Source: an uncultured Scytonema sp. (lineage in GTDB: Bacteria > Cyanobacteriota > Cyanobacteriia > Cyanobacteriales > Nostocaceae). Taken from it: 64,000 nucleotides of DNA. The stretch covers positions 36,793-100,792 of the forward strand of contig CALMVQ010000003.1 of assembly GCA_937873135.1 (NCBI GenBank), read 5' to 3'. Position numbers and translations under genes: made by a program. Position 1 is the stretch's first letter. Each line of letters begins with the position of its first letter. The notes beneath the pieces were generated by a model. It had not been told where the DNA came from. It saw only the letters and a program-made list of their open reading frames with translations, and ran no database searches. Positions 44,254-54,738 of the stretch are shown in pieces.

Positions 44254-44380
44254 ACATTGGACTAATGACTCAAAATCCCATTATTCCCAAAGGTAGAGTA
44301 ATTTTCCAGAAAATCAACCTTACACTTAGGGCAATAATGACTACAATAAGGTGGAAGACTTGATCTCTGGAGTGCTTGCC

Positions 44381-44956
44381 GTGGGATTATTTGATGATTT
44401 GAGTCGGTTTCTGGAAAGCCGTTTGGAAGAATTCTTGCGAAATAATCCGCATTTGGAGTTAGAAGCCCTGTTAGAGCAACTCCGAGAGCAAGAGGAAGAT
44501 TCTTTAAAGCTGATTGCAGATTTACAATTACAAGAGAAGCGATCGCAAGAGGATCTTCTGTCCACAGCCCAAGAGATCCAGAAATGGCACATACGTGTTG
44601 AAAAGGCAAAAGCTTCTGGCAGACAGGATTTAGTTGCTGCTGCACAAGAGAGAGAATCCGCACTATTACGGGAAGGAAATCAGCGTTGGGGACAAATGCA
44701 AGGAGTAAAGGAACGCATTACTCAAGCTAAGGAACTACTGCGGAAAATTCAACAACGGCGACAGGAAGTACAAGCCAAAGCAACGGAAGCCCAAACAGCA
44801 CGTACTCAAGCTCAAGCGCAGCAACGTATAGAAACTGCAGGTTGGTCTAATAAAACTAGCACTTTTTCTAGAGGGTTTGACGAGTTAGAAGAGAAGTTTC
44901 GCCGTTGGGAAACTGACGACGAATTGCAACAGATGAAGCGGAATCTGGGTAAATAA
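44381..44956 (+). CDS. TIGR04376-type coiled-coil protein
   Basis: About 191 residues. The opening GLFDDLSRFLESRLEEFLRN, then NPHLELEALLEQLREQEEDS, matches the cyanobacterial TIGR04376 family as I remember it. The middle is a long coiled coil rich in Glu, Gln and Arg (AKELLRKIQQRRQEVQAKAT). The C-terminus ends FDELEEKFRRWETDDELQQM. GTG 44381 is chosen: it starts the usual MGLFDD and has GGAG about eight bases upstream. No catalytic motif. Function unknown, cytoplasmic. Confidence 0.78.
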   Translation: MGLFDDLSRFLESRLEEFLRNNPHLELEALLEQLREQEEDSLKLIADLQLQEKRSQEDLLSTAQEIQKWHIRVEKAKASGRQDLVAAAQERESALLREGNQRWGQMQGVKERITQAKELLRKIQQRRQEVQAKATEAQTARTQAQAQQRIETAGWSNKTSTFSRGFDELEEKFRRWETDDELQQMKRNLGK

Positions 44957-45254
44957 CTGCCAATTGTGTGGGCTGGGCTCATCCGCTAGAAAGTTGTGCT
45001 GGCAACGGTGACTACTATCTTACCAATGGTTAATAACCGACTTACTCCCTGCTTTTGCTGTCCGTCAATTACAAGAGTTACTGCAAGCAATTTGGAGTGA
45101 GAGAGAATTAGTGCAAAAAAGAGCTTGAAAAAAATAACATAAAAACAAATCAAATTTCTGTCACGAATTGATGGCTTTATTGTATGGTCGCGCTCAGTAT
45201 TCTTTAAACGTTCCAATTAAAATTTTGAGGCTGTTCCAAGGAAAATCTTGAGGC

Positions 45255-45830
45255 ATGGAACGTAGTATCTTTGTAGATGTTTTAACAAGCCTACAACAGT
45301 TGTTTGTCGGTTATATCCCCGCTGCTGTTGTAGGTATTTTTACTGGGATTGTTATTGGCACGAATGCTCTCATATATCAGATATTCGAGCGAATATTACA
45401 GCTGGCGCAAAGCTTTACTCCCATAGCGTTTCTACCCTTGGCGCTGATAATTTTTAAACAGAATGAACCCGCTGCTTTTACCGTAGTTTTTATGAGTGCT
45501 TTATGGTCGATTACTATGTATACCGCAAAAGGTGTGCGACTATTTCGCCAACAAGGTCATAATTTTCGAGTAGCTATCAATCATATATTTCAGGCTCTCA
45601 GGATAGGTATTTGGTTCGCCTGGTTTACAGTTATTGCTACAGAAATGTTGACAGGTGGAAAAGGGTTGGGCAATGTGATCTGGAGTGCTTATCGCGAAGG
45701 CAACATCAATAACATCATTGAGGCACTACTCTACATCAGCATTATTGGCTTTACACTCGACCAGTTACTCGATATTACTGGATATTTCCTGTCACAGATT
45801 GTCTTGGAGGGGCAACAAAAAGATCCATAA
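45255..45830 (+). CDS. NrtB/SsuC-like ABC transporter permease, short, solitary
   Basis: 191 residues against about 270 for NrtB or SsuC. It shows VLTSLQQLFVGYIPAAVVGI, TPIAFLPLALIIF, FTVVFMSALWSITMYTAKGV and FAWFTVIATEMLTGGKGLGN, ending LDITGYFLSQIVLEGQQK. About four or five membrane helices. It lacks the N-terminal helix, and the stretch between TAKGV and LRIGIWFAW is much shorter than in active permeases, so the EAA loop that contacts the ATPase is not recognisable. ATG 45255 follows GAGG. No ATPase or binding protein is beside it. A family-specific variant or a decayed gene. Confidence 0.75.
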   Translation: MERSIFVDVLTSLQQLFVGYIPAAVVGIFTGIVIGTNALIYQIFERILQLAQSFTPIAFLPLALIIFKQNEPAAFTVVFMSALWSITMYTAKGVRLFRQQGHNFRVAINHIFQALRIGIWFAWFTVIATEMLTGGKGLGNVIWSAYREGNINNIIEALLYISIIGFTLDQLLDITGYFLSQIVLEGQQKDP

Positions 45831-45936
45831 ATCCCGCCATTAGGCATCAGCTATCAGCATACATGACTGGTTGAGGTGGTTTAAGTCCGCTCTCATTTCT
45901 AAATAATTCAGTTCCCAAGCTGAGTGCTGAGTTCGA

Positions 45937-46215
45937 TTATGGCATTTTTTCTACTTCAGATTGCTGAGCATCTTCCTGAGGACGGGGAATGGTAAAGGAT
46001 ATAGAACGAGTGGATTGAGATTGTGAGTCGATCTGGAGTTGTTCGGAAGGTGCATTACTAAAGTAGGAGCCAAAAAGCTTGTTGTAGTTAGAAGCGATCG
46101 CTAAAAATGCCCCTCCCAAAATATAGATGGGTAGGGGTAGGGAAAATCCTTTCATCCAGTCAAACAGTTCCGCCAGAGCGAACAATACTAAAAAGCAGGC
46201 AAGCCAAACTCTCAT
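45937..46215 (-). CDS. Small cyanobacterial membrane protein
   Basis: 92 residues from ATG 46215 (TTG 46236 would add seven). The N-terminal part forms two predicted helices (RVWLACFLVLFALAELFDWM and LPLPIYILGGAFLAIASNY), the rest is a polar tail (SQSQSTRSISFTIPRPQEDA). There is no family I can name. The helices and balanced composition support a real gene. A GGGATGG stretch upstream may serve as RBS. Location in a membrane with the tail outside or inside unresolved. Confidence 0.65.
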   Translation of the reverse strand: MRVWLACFLVLFALAELFDWMKGFSLPLPIYILGGAFLAIASNYNKLFGSYFSNAPSEQLQIDSQSQSTRSISFTIPRPQEDAQQSEVEKMP

Positions 46216-46704
46216 GTTTCCATCCCTGGAATTCAAACGTCTCTACTCATATTAGATTGCTTGTCAGATAATTGAGAGCTAATGTAGAAAAATTAGTTTA
46301 CCTCGCTCTGTATGGCTTGGTGTATCCTCCGTCTGCTGTGAAACGACAAATGCGATCAAGGGATGCCACACCAAGCTTCATTGCTAAATTATTTTCACCT
46401 TCTCTGCATTTCGTAACTTCAGTTTGGGAACTATAAGCTTGACAAACTCCTCAGATTAAAGGAGGAAAGCTATCTACTACGCAAAATTCAAATGTCTTGA
46501 GTCATCAAAAAAGTTACACCCCGCTTGCGTCTTGTCACCCTTTTTGTGATGCCAATCTTTGCTGCGTTGGGGTTAACCGGACGTAATGCTGCTCGAACAC
46601 CGGAGCAGGATTTTATAGTCGAGATCGCTGAATTCCTACAACGAGCGTTACAGCATAATTATCATCTTATTTAACTTCAGCAACACTACCCTTATTTATT
46701 AAAC
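46216..46704. other. Spacer with a possible decayed small gene
   Basis: ATG 46492 (AGGAGG about 25 bases upstream) is stopped at once, but a frame opening right after it (46501-46674) reads VTPRLRLVTLFVMPIFAALG and ends RALQHNYHLI. It resembles a signal segment. No family recognised, and it may be an eroded N-terminus. The remainder is AT-rich. Confidence 0.35.
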
Positions 46705-48090
46705 ATGAACTATAAGAATTCGTCAAACAAAATATTAATCGATAATAATTTTACTTCATTAAATTTCTTGGAGACAATTTTAGTGATTGAGGATAGCACT
46801 TTTAATCAAAACTTTTTAAAAATTGTTTTAGAAAATGAGGAATATAGAGTTTTAATAGGAATCGACTATGAGAGTGGAATCAAGATAGTTCAAAATCAGC
46901 AAGTGGACTTAATATTACTAGATGTTATGCTTCCCAAAATAGATGGTTTTGAAATATGTCGGTTATTGAAAGCAGATTCACAAACTAAAGATATTCCTAT
47001 TATTTTTATGACTGCTCTTTCAAACAAGGAAGAAAAAGTAAAAGGACTTAGTTTAGGAGCGGTAGATTATATCACTAAGCCATTTCAACAAGAAGAAGTT
47101 ATCGCTCGGATTCAGGTGCATTTAAAACTCCGAAGATTAAACTTAGAGTTAGATCGACAAAAACAGCAACTCGAACAACGAGTGCAAGAACGCACTGCTG
47201 AACTTTCTCAGGCTCTTGAGGAGCTTAAAAAAACGCAATTACAACTGGTACAAAGAGAAAAAATATCGTTATTAGGGCAATTAGTTGCTGGAGTTGCACA
47301 TGAAGTCAATAATCCCCTCGGGTTTATCTCTAATAATTTGCATTATGCCAATCAGTATGTCCAAGACTTGATGAATATAGTGAAACTCTACCAAAAACAG
47401 TTTCCAAATCCGGGACACGAGATCGAAGAAAAAATCGAGGAGAGTGATTTAGAGCATACTTTAGAAGACTTACCCAAGTTGATCTGCTCTATGAAACTCG
47501 GCGCAAATCGCATTCACGGAATGATGCAGTCGCTACGAAACTTCTCTCGTTCAGATAGAAACCAGAAAAAATCTGTTGATATTCATGATGGTTTAGAAAC
47601 AACCCTAATGATTTTGCAGCACCGTCTACAACCCAGGCGCAAACGTCCTATCATTCAAGTCATCAAGGAGTACGGCAATTTACCCCAAGTTGAATGTTAT
47701 CCAGGACAACTCAATCAAGTATTTATGAATCTGCTGGCAAATGCTATTGATGCACTAGAAGAGGGAGTGGGTAATAGGGAGTGGGGAATAGGAAAAAGTG
47801 AATTCCCTACTCCTCAAATTAAAATTTCTACCAGTTTAAATAACCAACAAGTCACAATTCGGTTTACAGATAATGGGCAGGGGATGTCAGAGTCAGTCCA
47901 AAGTAATATATTTAACTCCTGTTTCACAACTAAGCCGGAGGGTAAAGGGACAGGTTTAGGATTATTGATTAGCTACCAAATTGTGGTAGATCAACATGGA
48001 GGAGAATTAAACTGTGTTTCCACCTTAGGAAAGGGGACAGAGTTGACGCTCAAAATTCCTGTGAGGCGATCAAAAGCTAGTACCGTATAG
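46705..48090 (+). CDS. Response-regulator/histidine-kinase hybrid protein
   Basis: 461 residues. The N-terminal receiver domain (LVIEDSTFNQNFLKIVLENE, phospho-acceptor Asp73 in LILLDVML, GAVDYITKPF with the Lys) is followed by a coiled coil and HisKA-like LLGQLVAGVAHEVNNPLGFI with His about 199. The ATPase part has the N box NQVFMNLLANAIDALEEG, G1 FTDNGQGM and G2 GTGLGLLISYQIV. No sensor or membrane domain, so the protein is cytosolic and probably receives a signal from a partner kinase. A repeat-derived stretch (47763-47812) interrupts the ATPase domain in frame. Confidence 0.9.
   Translation: MNYKNSSNKILIDNNFTSLNFLETILVIEDSTFNQNFLKIVLENEEYRVLIGIDYESGIKIVQNQQVDLILLDVMLPKIDGFEICRLLKADSQTKDIPIIFMTALSNKEEKVKGLSLGAVDYITKPFQQEEVIARIQVHLKLRRLNLELDRQKQQLEQRVQERTAELSQALEELKKTQLQLVQREKISLLGQLVAGVAHEVNNPLGFISNNLHYANQYVQDLMNIVKLYQKQFPNPGHEIEEKIEESDLEHTLEDLPKLICSMKLGANRIHGMMQSLRNFSRSDRNQKKSVDIHDGLETTLMILQHRLQPRRKRPIIQVIKEYGNLPQVECYPGQLNQVFMNLLANAIDALEEGVGNREWGIGKSEFPTPQIKISTSLNNQQVTIRFTDNGQGMSESVQSNIFNSCFTTKPEGKGTGLGLLISYQIVVDQHGGELNCVSTLGKGTELTLKIPVRRSKASTV
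47763..47812 (+). repeat. Short repeat inserted in frame in the kinase ATPase domain
   Basis: GGGAGTGGGTAATAGGGAGT, then GGGGAATAGG and CCCTACTCC, the type of G-rich short repeat otherwise found in spacers (compare GTAGGGAGTAGGGA near 16780). It encodes GVGNREWGIGKSEFPTP, unlike the surrounding kinase sequence. Confidence 0.6.
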
Positions 48091-48319
48091 CGGAATTAAA
48101 AATTTAAAATTTAAAAGCATGAAATACAAGAGTTTTAGCTGTTTGGGATGATAGCTTTAGACAGCGCCATCATGTACAAGGTATGTGAATTTTGAACTCG
48201 AATCTGGGAACTATGTATTGAGCAAATTATGAGTACGCAAATCACGGTAATGCTCCTGAAACCTGCGCCACGTTCAAGGCTCAACGAGTCAAAATTAGTA
48301 AATCAAGAAGGGGAAATTT

Positions 48320-49384
48320 ATGTCCAGCAGCAACATCGAAGTTGTTTTTAGCTTTGATACTACCGGAAGTATGTATCCTTGTCTTACCCAAGTTAGGCGA
48401 AAAATTAAAGAAACAGTCACCAGACTGATCAATGAAATTACCCTGATTCGGATTGGTATCATTGCACATGGTGATTATTGTGATGAGGGATCAACTTATG
48501 TCACAAAAAAGTTTGACCTTTCTAGTGATGTTAATGCTATTTGTGATTTTGTGCAAAATGTAGAACCAACTGGTGGAGGAGATGCTCCTGAATGTTATGA
48601 ATTGGTATTACATGAAGCACAATCTCTGTCTTGGTCAAATTCAGCTTCTAAATCACTGGTGTTAATTGGTGATGATATTCCCCATCCGCCAGCACACAAT
48701 CCCAAAAAGCTGAATTGGCGGCAAGAAGCTGATAAATTGGCTGATAAAGAAATTATGGTTTATGGAGTACAAGCCCTCAATCGCTCCCATGCAACTCCTT
48801 TTTATAAAGAACTTGCTGAAAAATCTGGCGGGTTTCATGTCAATCTAGATCAGTTTTCCTACGTTACTGATTTGTTCTTAGCAGTTTGCTATCAGCAATC
48901 TTCCAATGAACAACTCCAAGCTTACGAACAAGAAGTCATTCACCAAGGGCGCATGAGTCGTGGATTAAATCAAATATTTAACTCGATGATGAAGCGTGAA
49001 GAAACATCTTATTACGCAGCCGCTGATTTACGAGCAGTTTCACCAGGACGTTTCCAGGTGTTAGACGTTGAGCAAGATATTTCTATCAAAGCGTTTGTTT
49101 TAGAAAATGGTCTAACGTTCAAAGTCGGGCGGGGTTTCTACGAATTTACTAAAACTGAAACTATCCAAGGACATAAAGAAATTATTTTGATGGAACGGAC
49201 AACAGGTGATTTGTTTGAAGGAGAATCAGCACGAGAGATGTTGGGACTACCAATAGGTGCGACTGTCCGCCTCAAGCCAAGCAACTTGGAAAAATACATT
49301 GTTTTTGTCCAAAGCACTTCTGCAAATCGCAAACTGATTGGCGAGACACGTTTTCTCTATGAAGTAGAAGACTGGATGCGTTGA
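48320..49384 (+). CDS. VWA-domain protein
   Basis: 354 residues. A MIDAS-type metal site opens the domain (VVFSFDTTGSMYPC, Asp13 and Ser in DxTGS), with IRIGIIAHGDYCDEGSTYVT and DAPECYELVLHEAQSLSW following. The second half (VLDVEQDISIKAFVLENGLT, EIILMERTTGDLFEGESARE) is a domain I do not recognise. No signal peptide. AAGGGG lies upstream of ATG 48320. VWA proteins assemble with partners such as AAA+ ATPases, kinases or toxins, none of which is adjacent here. Role unknown. Confidence 0.88.
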   Translation: MSSSNIEVVFSFDTTGSMYPCLTQVRRKIKETVTRLINEITLIRIGIIAHGDYCDEGSTYVTKKFDLSSDVNAICDFVQNVEPTGGGDAPECYELVLHEAQSLSWSNSASKSLVLIGDDIPHPPAHNPKKLNWRQEADKLADKEIMVYGVQALNRSHATPFYKELAEKSGGFHVNLDQFSYVTDLFLAVCYQQSSNEQLQAYEQEVIHQGRMSRGLNQIFNSMMKREETSYYAAADLRAVSPGRFQVLDVEQDISIKAFVLENGLTFKVGRGFYEFTKTETIQGHKEIILMERTTGDLFEGESAREMLGLPIGATVRLKPSNLEKYIVFVQSTSANRKLIGETRFLYEVEDWMR

Positions 49385-49423
49385 ATTTCAGTCAGCTATG
49401 AGTTATGAGTAGGGTGAGTTAAC

Positions 49424-49522
49424 CTAGTACAACAAGACAAAAGTAAAAAGACAGAACAATGAACGCATGTAAGCTTTTTACCTATTTCAGATGGTTGGTT
49501 TATTTCCGCCGATCTGTACTAG
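49424..49522. mobile_element. MITE-like element, copy 3, shortened
   Basis: 99 bp with ends CTAGTACA and TGTACTAG. The right half, TACCTATTTCAGATGGTTGG and TTTATTTCCGCCGATC, is shared with the other copies. It has one GTAAAAA unit in place of three. It lies 39 bases after the VWA gene. Confidence 0.75.
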
Positions 49523-49606
49523 TGTAACGCATCTGCTTACTTAATATTAGTGCGTTACAGCGCTCTCAAGTAAAGTCTAACTGTAATGCACCCTACTTGT
49601 AAATGA

Positions 49607-51670
<2,064 letters not shown>

Positions 51671-51679
51671 CCACAAGAT

Positions 51680-51716
51680 CCAGATCCCCGACTTCTTTAA
51701 GAAGTCAGGGATCTGG
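51680..51716. repeat. Near-perfect palindrome, likely ligA terminator
   Basis: Arms of about 16 bp (half CAGATCCCCGACTTCTT) centred near 51698, one mismatch. The same core occurs as a perfect 33-base palindrome at 56379-56411. It starts ten bases after the ligA stop, so it probably works as terminator, but being duplicated it is also a REP-like repeat. Confidence 0.6.
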
Positions 51717-51770
51717 TCTCGAATCACCCATAATTAAAGAACCTCACCCCAGTAAAGCTGTGCTTTACAT

Positions 51771-51794
51771 CCCCTCTCCGCAAGCGGAGAGGGG
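51771..51794. repeat. CCCCTCTCCGC hairpin
   Basis: CCCCTCTCCGC and GCGGAGAGGGG flank two bases. This short GC-rich hairpin is of the type scattered in cyanobacterial spacers, here within ACCTCACCCC...GGGTGGGGT context. No T run. Confidence 0.55.
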
Positions 51795-51936
51795 GAAAGG
51801 GTGGGGTACAGAGGATGCTTAAATTATAAGTGATTATCCGGACTTTGTATTATTTAATTATGTAAAAAACTTGAGAGCGAAGTATTATTATTTCGGGCGA
51901 TCGCCACGGCTGATTCTCTTTTTTAGCTAAAAACAT

Positions 51937-52542
51937 ATGCCATACAGTGAATTTACAACAATCACAAAAGTGGAAGAAGCTTTTGGGTTAATTACCGTTG
52001 AAGGAAGGCGTTTTGTTCCAGAGATTGAACTAATAAAACCTTCTGATAAACTTGTGGAGTATTTGGAAGAAGTTTTACCGCTCGCGATTGCAACTGGTAG
52101 CGAAAAAGTGCGTTCTGAATTAATTATTGCTCCCATACTACTGGAAGTGTGGAGAATATTGGAAAAACAAATTGGGATTTTTTCTGGAGAAGATTTCGAT
52201 GTTGATAGTTCTGTGGGACTAAATGGAAGATGTGATTTCTTGCTTAGTCGTTCACCTAAACTAATAGAAATTGATGCCCCCGCAGTTGTTATTGTGGAGG
52301 CAAAAAAAGCAGATTTAAGAACTGGAATTGGACAGTGTGTAGCAGAAATGGTTGCTGCTCAGCGATTCAATAAAGCGAAAAAGAAATCTGTTAACACCAT
52401 CTATGGGAGTGTCACTAGTGGCACTCAATGGCGATTTATGAAGTTAGAGGAAAATACAGTGACTTTTGATTTATCAGAATATCCGATTCCCCCAGTAGAT
52501 TTTATTCTTTCTTTTTTGATTTGGATGATTCGTAATGCTTGA
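51937..52542 (+). CDS. PD-(D/E)XK-nuclease-like protein
   Basis: 201 residues. The segment GRCDFLLSRSPKLIEI followed by PAVVIVEAKKADLRTGIGQC and VAEMVAAQRFN has the Asp ... Glu-x-Lys pattern of PD-(D/E)XK nuclease cores. KSVNTIYGSVTSGTQWRFMK resembles type I restriction HsdR N-terminal domains. No helicase is present. ATG 51937 has a poor RBS. It could be a small standalone nuclease or a regulatory remnant. Sits near a ParDE pair of the opposite strand. Function not established. Confidence 0.72.
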   Translation: MPYSEFTTITKVEEAFGLITVEGRRFVPEIELIKPSDKLVEYLEEVLPLAIATGSEKVRSELIIAPILLEVWRILEKQIGIFSGEDFDVDSSVGLNGRCDFLLSRSPKLIEIDAPAVVIVEAKKADLRTGIGQCVAEMVAAQRFNKAKKKSVNTIYGSVTSGTQWRFMKLEENTVTFDLSEYPIPPVDFILSFLIWMIRNA

Positions 52543-52625
52543 AAAAAAGACTGTGAGCGCGCTATCCTCACATACAGAGAAGGAATGGGCGTCCCCGTCG
52601 CCATTCTGTACTTTAAGCAATCCAT

Positions 52626-52922
52626 TCAGTTGTTCGGAAAAACACTCTGCAAATCGCAATATCCACTGATAACACGCAGAATTTCGACATTATCCTCAAC
52701 AATTTGATAAAATACGATGTAATCCATCATCAAAATTCCTCGTAAACCAGGTCTTAGTCGAGCGTATGACTTGCCGATATACGGGAAACGTGCAAGGTGT
52801 TGACACTTTTGGTTGAAGGTTTGTACAAAGTGATCGCCTGCATCGACGCTCCTCTCCAGAAAATACTCAGAAATTGCTTCCAGGTCTCGGCTGGCGGTCG
52901 CCGTAATCCGTAGATACCTCAT
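52626..52922 (-). CDS. parE: ParE/RelE-family toxin
   Basis: 98 residues: RYLRITATASRDLEAISEYF followed by FPYIGKSYARLRPGLRGILM and YIVFYQIVEDNVEILRVISG, the ParE fold. ParE toxins inhibit gyrase, whereas RelE relatives cut mRNA, and ParE fits better here because of its pairing with a ParD-like antitoxin. It starts at 52922, overlapping the antitoxin stop by four bases (ATGA type), so translation is coupled. The Arg and Tyr positions of the family look retained. Plasmid or chromosome maintenance or phage-response role is possible. Confidence 0.85.
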   Translation of the reverse strand: MRYLRITATASRDLEAISEYFLERSVDAGDHFVQTFNQKCQHLARFPYIGKSYARLRPGLRGILMMDYIVFYQIVEDNVEILRVISGYCDLQSVFPNN

Positions 52923-53209
52923 GCTGAAGCGGCTTTGGCTGCTTCCACCTTACTGCGTAATCGAGCTAGCACCACGTCTGCATCTAGAACATCACCTCGC
53001 TCTGCTGCTTGTACACCTTCTTCAATCTTGAGTCGTGTTTGTTCAACCCAAGCTAGGTATTCTGGGGTTTCTTCTGAATTTTGCTGTGTTATCTCGTCAG
53101 CGAGTAGAACAAGAGCTGTGTCAATTGCATCTTCAATAGTTGCGTACCCACCCTGCCGCGAGAGGGATTCAAGAACTTGGCTCTGCTGTGTACTGAGGAT
53201 GATTTGCAT
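52919..53209 (-). CDS. parD: ParD-like antitoxin
   Basis: 96 residues. MQIILSTQQSQVLESLSRQG followed by GYATIEDAIDTALVLLADEI fits a ribbon-helix-helix N-terminus; the rest (RLKIEEGVQAAERGDVLDAD) resembles the toxin-binding tail of ParD antitoxins. It is transcribed first and overlaps the toxin start by four bases. It should repress its own promoter upstream of 53209. Confidence 0.8.
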   Translation of the reverse strand: MQIILSTQQSQVLESLSRQGGYATIEDAIDTALVLLADEITQQNSEETPEYLAWVEQTRLKIEEGVQAAERGDVLDADVVLARLRSKVEAAKAASA

Positions 53210-53448
53210 ATCTATTCAGTGCTTGAGGCTATTGGTTGGGGTTTGATATAAAGGGTCATATTCTAATTTTATCTTTATTAGTTGGTTTTCGTTCCCTCAA
53301 AGTGAATCTCCTCTAATGGCTGTGACATTTTACAAAGTCCACAAACTTTATCGGGAGAGGATATTTTACCAAGTTTTGTTTTGAATTTGGCGGAAATCTG
53401 GTGAATATGGACAATAAAACCGTAACGTATTGCCAGTTTTGGGAATTG

Positions 53449-53522
53449 GTAGGTTGGGTAGAGCGTTAGCGTTACCCAACAAATCTGATAAATGTTGGGT
53501 TTCATGCTTCAACCCAACCTAC
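53449..53522. repeat. Nested GTAGGTTGGGT hairpin
   Basis: Outer arms GTAGGTTGGGT (53449-53459) and ACCCAACCTAC (53512-53522), inner arms ACCCAAC (53474-53480) and GTTGGGT (53494-53500). The TAGAGCGTTAGCG segment sits between. This type of repeat is common in cyanobacterial genomes. Confidence 0.65.
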
Positions 53523-53650
53523 GGGCTTTTGGGATAAAGATAGGAAAGAATGCGCTGTGTGTGGACTTTAGCACGTTTTTATCGCTTTCATCCCTAATCT
53601 TATAACCCACATTCCGCATATTTGGGTTATTACGGCTTGATCCCCCCTAG

Positions 53651-53669
53651 CCCCCCTTTTTAAGGGGGG
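53651..53669. repeat. CCCCCCTT/AAGGGGGG hairpin
   Basis: C6TT and AAG6 arms with a three-base loop within a CCTAGCCCCCC context. A small GC-rich hairpin near the esterase 3' end, maybe a bidirectional terminator. Confidence 0.5.
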
Positions 53670-53763
53670 AACATTGAATTATAGATAAGGCGATTAACTT
53701 ATGTCACAGCTTGAAAGATAAAGTACGATCGCCTTATTTTCCCGCCATTTAAGATTTAATGCA

Positions 53764-54738
53764 CTAAGGCCGGCTGTGACGTTCAAAAAAGTTCCAAATC
53801 ATCTTACTGGCGTTAAAGCCAAGCTTATTGTTGAACTTATTGAGGCTGGCATCATCAGAAGTACCACCAGGCCAAGAATGTCCACCACCGACAACAGTTG
53901 CAAGTAAAACTTCTGAGCCATCTTTACAACCTGAGGAGCGAGAGGTTTTGACTTTATAGGGTGCGCGTGGATTAGCACCGGGAAGCAGTCGGACTGGAGC
54001 CGATCCAGAACAGTGATCGCGAGATCGCCAAAAGTTAATTGTTGCGGGGACAGAAATCAGCGCTCCTCGCTCCTGGGTGTCGCCATCGCCTTGATATTGT
54101 ACGGAGCGATCGTTTGTACCGTTGATCATCAGCATTGATACGGCTGTCGGGGGCTGACAATTAGGTTTGAGTCGCACTGGAAGAGCACCTGCTACTGATG
54201 CAAAAGCCGCAATTTTATTCGGGATTTTACAAGCTAAGGCTTGGGCTAGAATTGCTCCTTTGGAAAAGCCAGTCACATAAATTTTCTCGCTGTCGATATT
54301 TCTTGTTTGTTGTATGCGTTCGAGCAATGCTGAAACAAATGAAACATCATCCACATTTGTTTGAGGATTAGATCTAAGGCTCCATTCTTGGTTAATTCCA
54401 TCTGGATAAGCAACAATAAACCCTTCTTGCTCAGCTAAAGTATTGAAGCGAGAAACACGAGCAATTGAATGACCGCTACCACCATGTCCGTGAAACACTA
54501 AAACTAATGGCATCGGACGACGGGAATTATAAGATTTTGGAGTGTAAAGATAGTAGGTACGCGATCGCCCTTGATTGCTTATTTGCTGGTCATTGCCACC
54601 GTAAGCGATTTTTTTACTAGATATAGTTCTTTCTTGTGCTTGAATGACTCGGCAATCTGTTACCAAGGTGGTTGAGAGCAGGCAAACAAGAATGTGAAAA
54701 AATCGGGAATTCAAATTAATCTTCACTGTCAATATCAT
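53764..54738 (-). CDS. Secreted PHB-depolymerase-like (LpqC) esterase
   Basis: 324 residues. An N-terminal signal (FFHILVCLLSTTLVTDC) with Cys30 suggests export, possibly as a lipoprotein. The alpha/beta-hydrolase core has PLVLVFHGHGGSG (oxyanion), nucleophile Ser in YVTGFSKGAIL (GxSxG), MLMINGTNDRSV (Asp) and VGGGHSWPGGTSDD (His), the catalytic triad of the LpqC/PhaZ group. Such enzymes hydrolyse esters of feruloyl or polyhydroxyalkanoate type. Upstream 580 bases hold its promoter. Substrate unknown. Confidence 0.85.
   Translation of the reverse strand: MILTVKINLNSRFFHILVCLLSTTLVTDCRVIQAQERTISSKKIAYGGNDQQISNQGRSRTYYLYTPKSYNSRRPMPLVLVFHGHGGSGHSIARVSRFNTLAEQEGFIVAYPDGINQEWSLRSNPQTNVDDVSFVSALLERIQQTRNIDSEKIYVTGFSKGAILAQALACKIPNKIAAFASVAGALPVRLKPNCQPPTAVSMLMINGTNDRSVQYQGDGDTQERGALISVPATINFWRSRDHCSGSAPVRLLPGANPRAPYKVKTSRSSGCKDGSEVLLATVVGGGHSWPGGTSDDASLNKFNNKLGFNASKMIWNFFERHSRP

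Larger units (their letters stand above)
53210..53763. other. Spacer with two hairpin repeats
   Basis: About 550 bases between the ParDE promoter and the esterase 3' end. It contains a nested GTAGGTTGGGT hairpin and a C6/G6 hairpin (see next entries). A 75-codon minus-strand frame at 53278-53505 runs through the first hairpin and is not supported. Confidence 0.5.

Noticed and set aside
46492..46674. Possible small signal-bearing gene
   Set aside because: The ATG is stopped after two codons, and the following frame has no usable start; kept only as a remark on the spacer.
53278..53505. 75-codon minus-strand frame
   Set aside because: Passes through the nested GTAGGTTGGGT hairpin and lacks an RBS or any family likeness.
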